Shown here: piece by piece, positions 61,849-64,000 of the stretch
How positions within the stretch are numbered: position 1 is the first letter of the stretch
How the letters are laid out: each line of letters begins with the position of its first letter
NCBI RefSeq assembly: GCF_004364585.1
Contig: NZ_SOAN01000004.1
Span: 124,001 to 188,000, forward strand
DNA: 64,000 nucleotides
Source of the DNA: Nesterenkonia aurantiaca
GTDB lineage: Bacteria > Actinomycetota > Actinomycetes > Actinomycetales > Micrococcaceae
Direction: 5' to 3'
Made by a program: the position numbers and the translations under genes
The notes under the pieces: generated by a model
What the model saw: the letters and a program-made list of their open reading frames with translations, nothing else
The model's database searches: none
Told to the model about the DNA's origin: nothing

Positions 61849-62229
61849 TCAGCTGCGGCCGAAGCCGAAGAAGCCGCGCTTGCCGCCGGAGTCCCCGCCG
61901 GACTCGCCGTCCCCGTCGCCGCCGCCCATCATCTCTTCGTAGATCTCTTTGCACTCGGGGCATACGGGGAACTTCTTGGGATCGCGCGAGGGGATCCAGA
62001 CCTTGCCGCACAGCGCCACGACGGCGCCGCCTTCCAGGGCGGACTCCATGATGCGGTTCTTGTTCACGTAGTGGGCGAAACGCTCGTGATCACCGGGCTC
62101 GGAGAGCTGCTCCTGGTGAACGCGTTCGATGGTGGCGGCTCCGCCTGGGGCCGGTGCGGCGGCCGGATCAGCAGTATGCATGCCGAACCGGGCGGAGGCG
62201 GGCTGGAGTCCGTTGTCGTTGACCATCAT
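61849..62229 (-). CDS. DUF3039 protein
   Basis: This small protein of about 126 residues has the DUF3039 core HYVNKNRIMESALEGGAVVALC and the metal-knuckle-like CGKVWIPSRDPKKFPVCPEC, followed by a Gly/Ser/Asp-rich C-terminus. The cysteine pairs suggest zinc binding. ATG at 62229 lies 7 nt after TAGACT with no ribosome site; ATG at 62226 is an alternative with a second box (TAGGCT, 62232-62237). The gene leads the helicase gene. Confidence 0.88.
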   Translation of the reverse strand: MMVNDNGLQPASARFGMHTADPAAAPAPGGAATIERVHQEQLSEPGDHERFAHYVNKNRIMESALEGGAVVALCGKVWIPSRDPKKFPVCPECKEIYEEMMGGGDGDGESGGDSGGKRGFFGFGRS

Positions 62230-62236
62230 GGAGCCT

Positions 62237-62242
62237 AGTCTA
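62237..62242 (-). promoter_or_regulatory. -10 box of the leaderless DUF3039-helicase promoter
   Basis: TAGACT ends 7 nt before ATG at 62229. A partly overlapping TAGGCT at 62232-62237 is a second candidate. Confidence 0.55.
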
Positions 62243-62291
62243 GCGAGCCTGGGCCGACACATCATCCCCGCGCGACGCCAGTAGGCCCCGC

Positions 62292-63872
62292 TCAGTACTG
62301 GCTCACCGCTTGGAACAGCTCCGGCTGGCTGCGCTCATAGACCCGCGCGCCGAGACGCACCCCGATCCAGACCAGCGCCAGCCCCTTGAGCACCGCGCCG
62401 ATCCCCAGCAGCCACCCCCACAGGGAGGCGTCGCTGAGAAGCCAGACGATGACCAAGATCACCTCGGGCAGCATCAGGATCAGGGTCGCGACCAGCATGC
62501 CAAGTTGGACGATCATCAGGCGTCCGGTGGAGCCGGAGGGCTGGCTCAGCGGCCCGTCCCCGGGCCTGGGGACGGGATAGGTGAAGCGTGCGGAGACCAG
62601 ACAGGAGAATCCGGCGGTGCTCAGCAGCAGGCCCAGGCTCACGCCCACCAGCGCGAGCGTGGTGACCGGTTCGGTGAACATCAGGGCCGGAATCAGGGAG
62701 GCGAGCACCGTGGCCGGCAGCCCGAAGCTCAGCAGCCCGATCAGCCGACCCGCCCGGTCCGCCGTGCCGGAGACGCCGCTGGTGATGTGCAGCGCGAACG
62801 CCGAATGGTCATAGGAGATGTCGGCGGAGATCGCGAAACCGAGCATCCAGCCCACGACCGGACCCAGTGCGAGCAGGATCCACGGCTGGCCGAGCTGGGA
62901 GTACATGACGATGGCCAGCACCACGAAGGCCGGAATCACCACCAGGGTGCCGCCGTAGCGACTGTCCTTGAGCCAGTAGGTGCTGGCGCGTGCCGCCACC
63001 GCACCCCAGGGCGTGGCGGGGAAACGGGCGAAGAGCCCGAGTCCCTTCGCGTCCTTGGGCCCCGCCGAGCCGTGCACGGCCGGACGTTCGGTGATCTTCA
63101 ACAGCGCGGCCCGGATGACGAGGACCGCGAGGCCCACCGTGGCAGCCAGGATCCCCACTCGCAGCGCGAAGGCGCCCCAGTGACCTGCCGCCGCGTCGGC
63201 AGGCAGGGCTGCTCCTGCCCCCAGTGGGGTCAGTGTGAGGAAGTCCACCACGCTCGGCACCGCGTCGCTGAGCGAGCTGAACGCGCTCTGCAGCCCGACC
63301 ATGATCGGGTAGATCATCACCATCAGGCTCAGGGCGAGGATCGCCAGGAAGTCTCGGGAGCGTCGACCGCTGAGCCAGGCGCTGATCGAGGTGGTCACCG
63401 CCTGAGAGACCAGGCTGAAGGTGATCAGCAGCAACGGCAGCGTGAGCAGCGCCGTCGCCGTGGCCGCAGGATCCCAGCGCCAGTGCAGCACCTGCCCGAT
63501 CAGCCAGACCAGCGTGAGCACCGCCCCGATAGAGACCAACCCGGTCAGCGCGAGACCCAGGATCAGGCCGCGGCGGGGGATGCCGTAGGTGATGAACTGC
63601 CGCGGGTTCATCGCCGCGTCCGCCCCCGAGATGAACACCGGAATGATCAGCCAGAGCAGGAAGACCGCCGAACCCATCAGCACGCTGGAGGTGCGGATGA
63701 ACTGGGAATCGATGACCTCGGCGCCGCCCGCCATGACCTGCGCTGAGAACACCATCCCCACGATGCCCAGACCATAGAGTCCGGCGAAGACCGTGCCGAG
63801 GATGTGCCAGCCTGACTGGTTGAAGGCGTTGAAGGTCAGGTCCTTCTTGAGCCGGATCAGAGTTGCAACCAT
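62292..63872 (-). CDS. ABC exporter permease
   Basis: This 526-residue integral membrane protein shows about 12 hydrophobic segments (for example LGTVFAGLYGLGIVGMVFSAQ and VIPAFVVLAIVMYSQLGQPW) with small polar loops. It partners the ATPase gene whose end is seen upstream, overlapping it by 16 nt. The size and layout suit two-component drug or lipid exporters in Actinobacteria. No substrate is evident. ATG at 63872 has AGGAG at 5 nt. Confidence 0.88.
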   Translation of the reverse strand: MVATLIRLKKDLTFNAFNQSGWHILGTVFAGLYGLGIVGMVFSAQVMAGGAEVIDSQFIRTSSVLMGSAVFLLWLIIPVFISGADAAMNPRQFITYGIPRRGLILGLALTGLVSIGAVLTLVWLIGQVLHWRWDPAATATALLTLPLLLITFSLVSQAVTTSISAWLSGRRSRDFLAILALSLMVMIYPIMVGLQSAFSSLSDAVPSVVDFLTLTPLGAGAALPADAAAGHWGAFALRVGILAATVGLAVLVIRAALLKITERPAVHGSAGPKDAKGLGLFARFPATPWGAVAARASTYWLKDSRYGGTLVVIPAFVVLAIVMYSQLGQPWILLALGPVVGWMLGFAISADISYDHSAFALHITSGVSGTADRAGRLIGLLSFGLPATVLASLIPALMFTEPVTTLALVGVSLGLLLSTAGFSCLVSARFTYPVPRPGDGPLSQPSGSTGRLMIVQLGMLVATLILMLPEVILVIVWLLSDASLWGWLLGIGAVLKGLALVWIGVRLGARVYERSQPELFQAVSQY

Positions 63873-64000
63873 GCGAGCTCCTGATCGCCAGCTTCAAGTC
63901 CGACCAGATCCACGAAGCGTGACTCCAGATCCGATCCGCCGCGGACCTCGTCCAAAGTGCCGGAGGCCAGCAGCCGGCCCTCGGCGATGATCCCGACGTG
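63857..64000 (-). CDS. ABC transporter ATPase, C-terminal end
   Basis: Only the last 47 residues lie in the window (HVGIIAEGRLLASGTLDEVR, then LESRFVDLVG). The stretch matches the segment just after the switch histidine in ABC ATPases, where IIAEGRLLASG is typical. The Walker motifs lie beyond the right edge. Its 3' end overlaps the permease start by 16 nt, so they form one exporter. Confidence 0.85.
   Translation of the reverse strand, partial: HVGIIAEGRLLASGTLDEVRGGSDLESRFVDLVGLEAGDQELAWLQL

Overview
The window reads as one continuous piece of a high-GC actinobacterial chromosome. Mycothione reductase, a GarA/FtsR block, paired ClpP proteases and many promoters with a TANNNT -10 box just upstream of an unleadered start codon all point to Actinobacteria. 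The gene content and order fit the order Micrococcales, probably family Micrococcaceae (Nesterenkonia/Arthrobacter-like); the genus is inference. I see no phage, insertion sequence, CRISPR array, rRNA or replication origin. Coding density is very high, with many 4-nt ATGA/GTGA overlaps.

Region 1 (1-8120) is a cell-surface glycopolymer locus. It has the start of UDP-GlcNAc 2-epimerase, a cyanophycin-synthetase-like ATP-grasp ligase, two tandem acyltransferase-3/SGNH membrane proteins and a two-gene polysaccharide ABC exporter. Region 2 (8207-17171) runs ndk, a DUF4233 membrane protein, folC and ileS on the minus strand, with an Ile T-box leader before ileS, then a sodium:solute symporter with a 43-residue companion protein and an MgtC-family protein. 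Region 3 (17277-23672) has valS, an SDR, and the mycothiol genes: mycothione reductase and a DsbA-like protein.

Region 4 (23738-27665) is a ParA-like ATPase facing the conserved gcvH-garA-ftsR-DUF151-merR block. Region 5 (27830-32267) is a four-gene sugar ABC importer under a strong promoter that abuts a 38-bp nested palindrome. Region 6 (32403-38770) is the protein-quality block clpX-clpP2-clpP1-tig with three tRNAs (Pro, Lys, Leu) and bcp. Region 7 (38735-45323) has a Rossmann-fold protein whose 3' end runs antisense into tRNA-Leu, a family 5 solute-binding protein, mqo, a hydrolase and a multi-pass membrane protein.

Region 8 (45320-51934) is sbcDC, a divergent ADP-ribosylglycohydrolase-like protein and a BRCT-containing exonuclease. 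Region 9 (51931-59979) is the conserved clpS-DUF2017-murI-MBL phosphodiesterase-rph-rdgB operon, divergent from pncB, followed by an XRE-cupin regulator, a thioredoxin-reductase-like enzyme and pncA, so both halves of nicotinamide salvage lie close together. Region 10 (60038-64000) is DUF3039 plus a DEAD/DEAH helicase and an ABC exporter cut off by the window edge.

The points most worth following are the surface-polymer locus with its ligase and twin acyltransferases, the 23-bp bidirectional leaderless promoter between clpS and pncB, the nested palindrome before the sugar importer, the small symporter partner, and the ETGDP-type repeats shared by SbcC and the DUF2017 protein.
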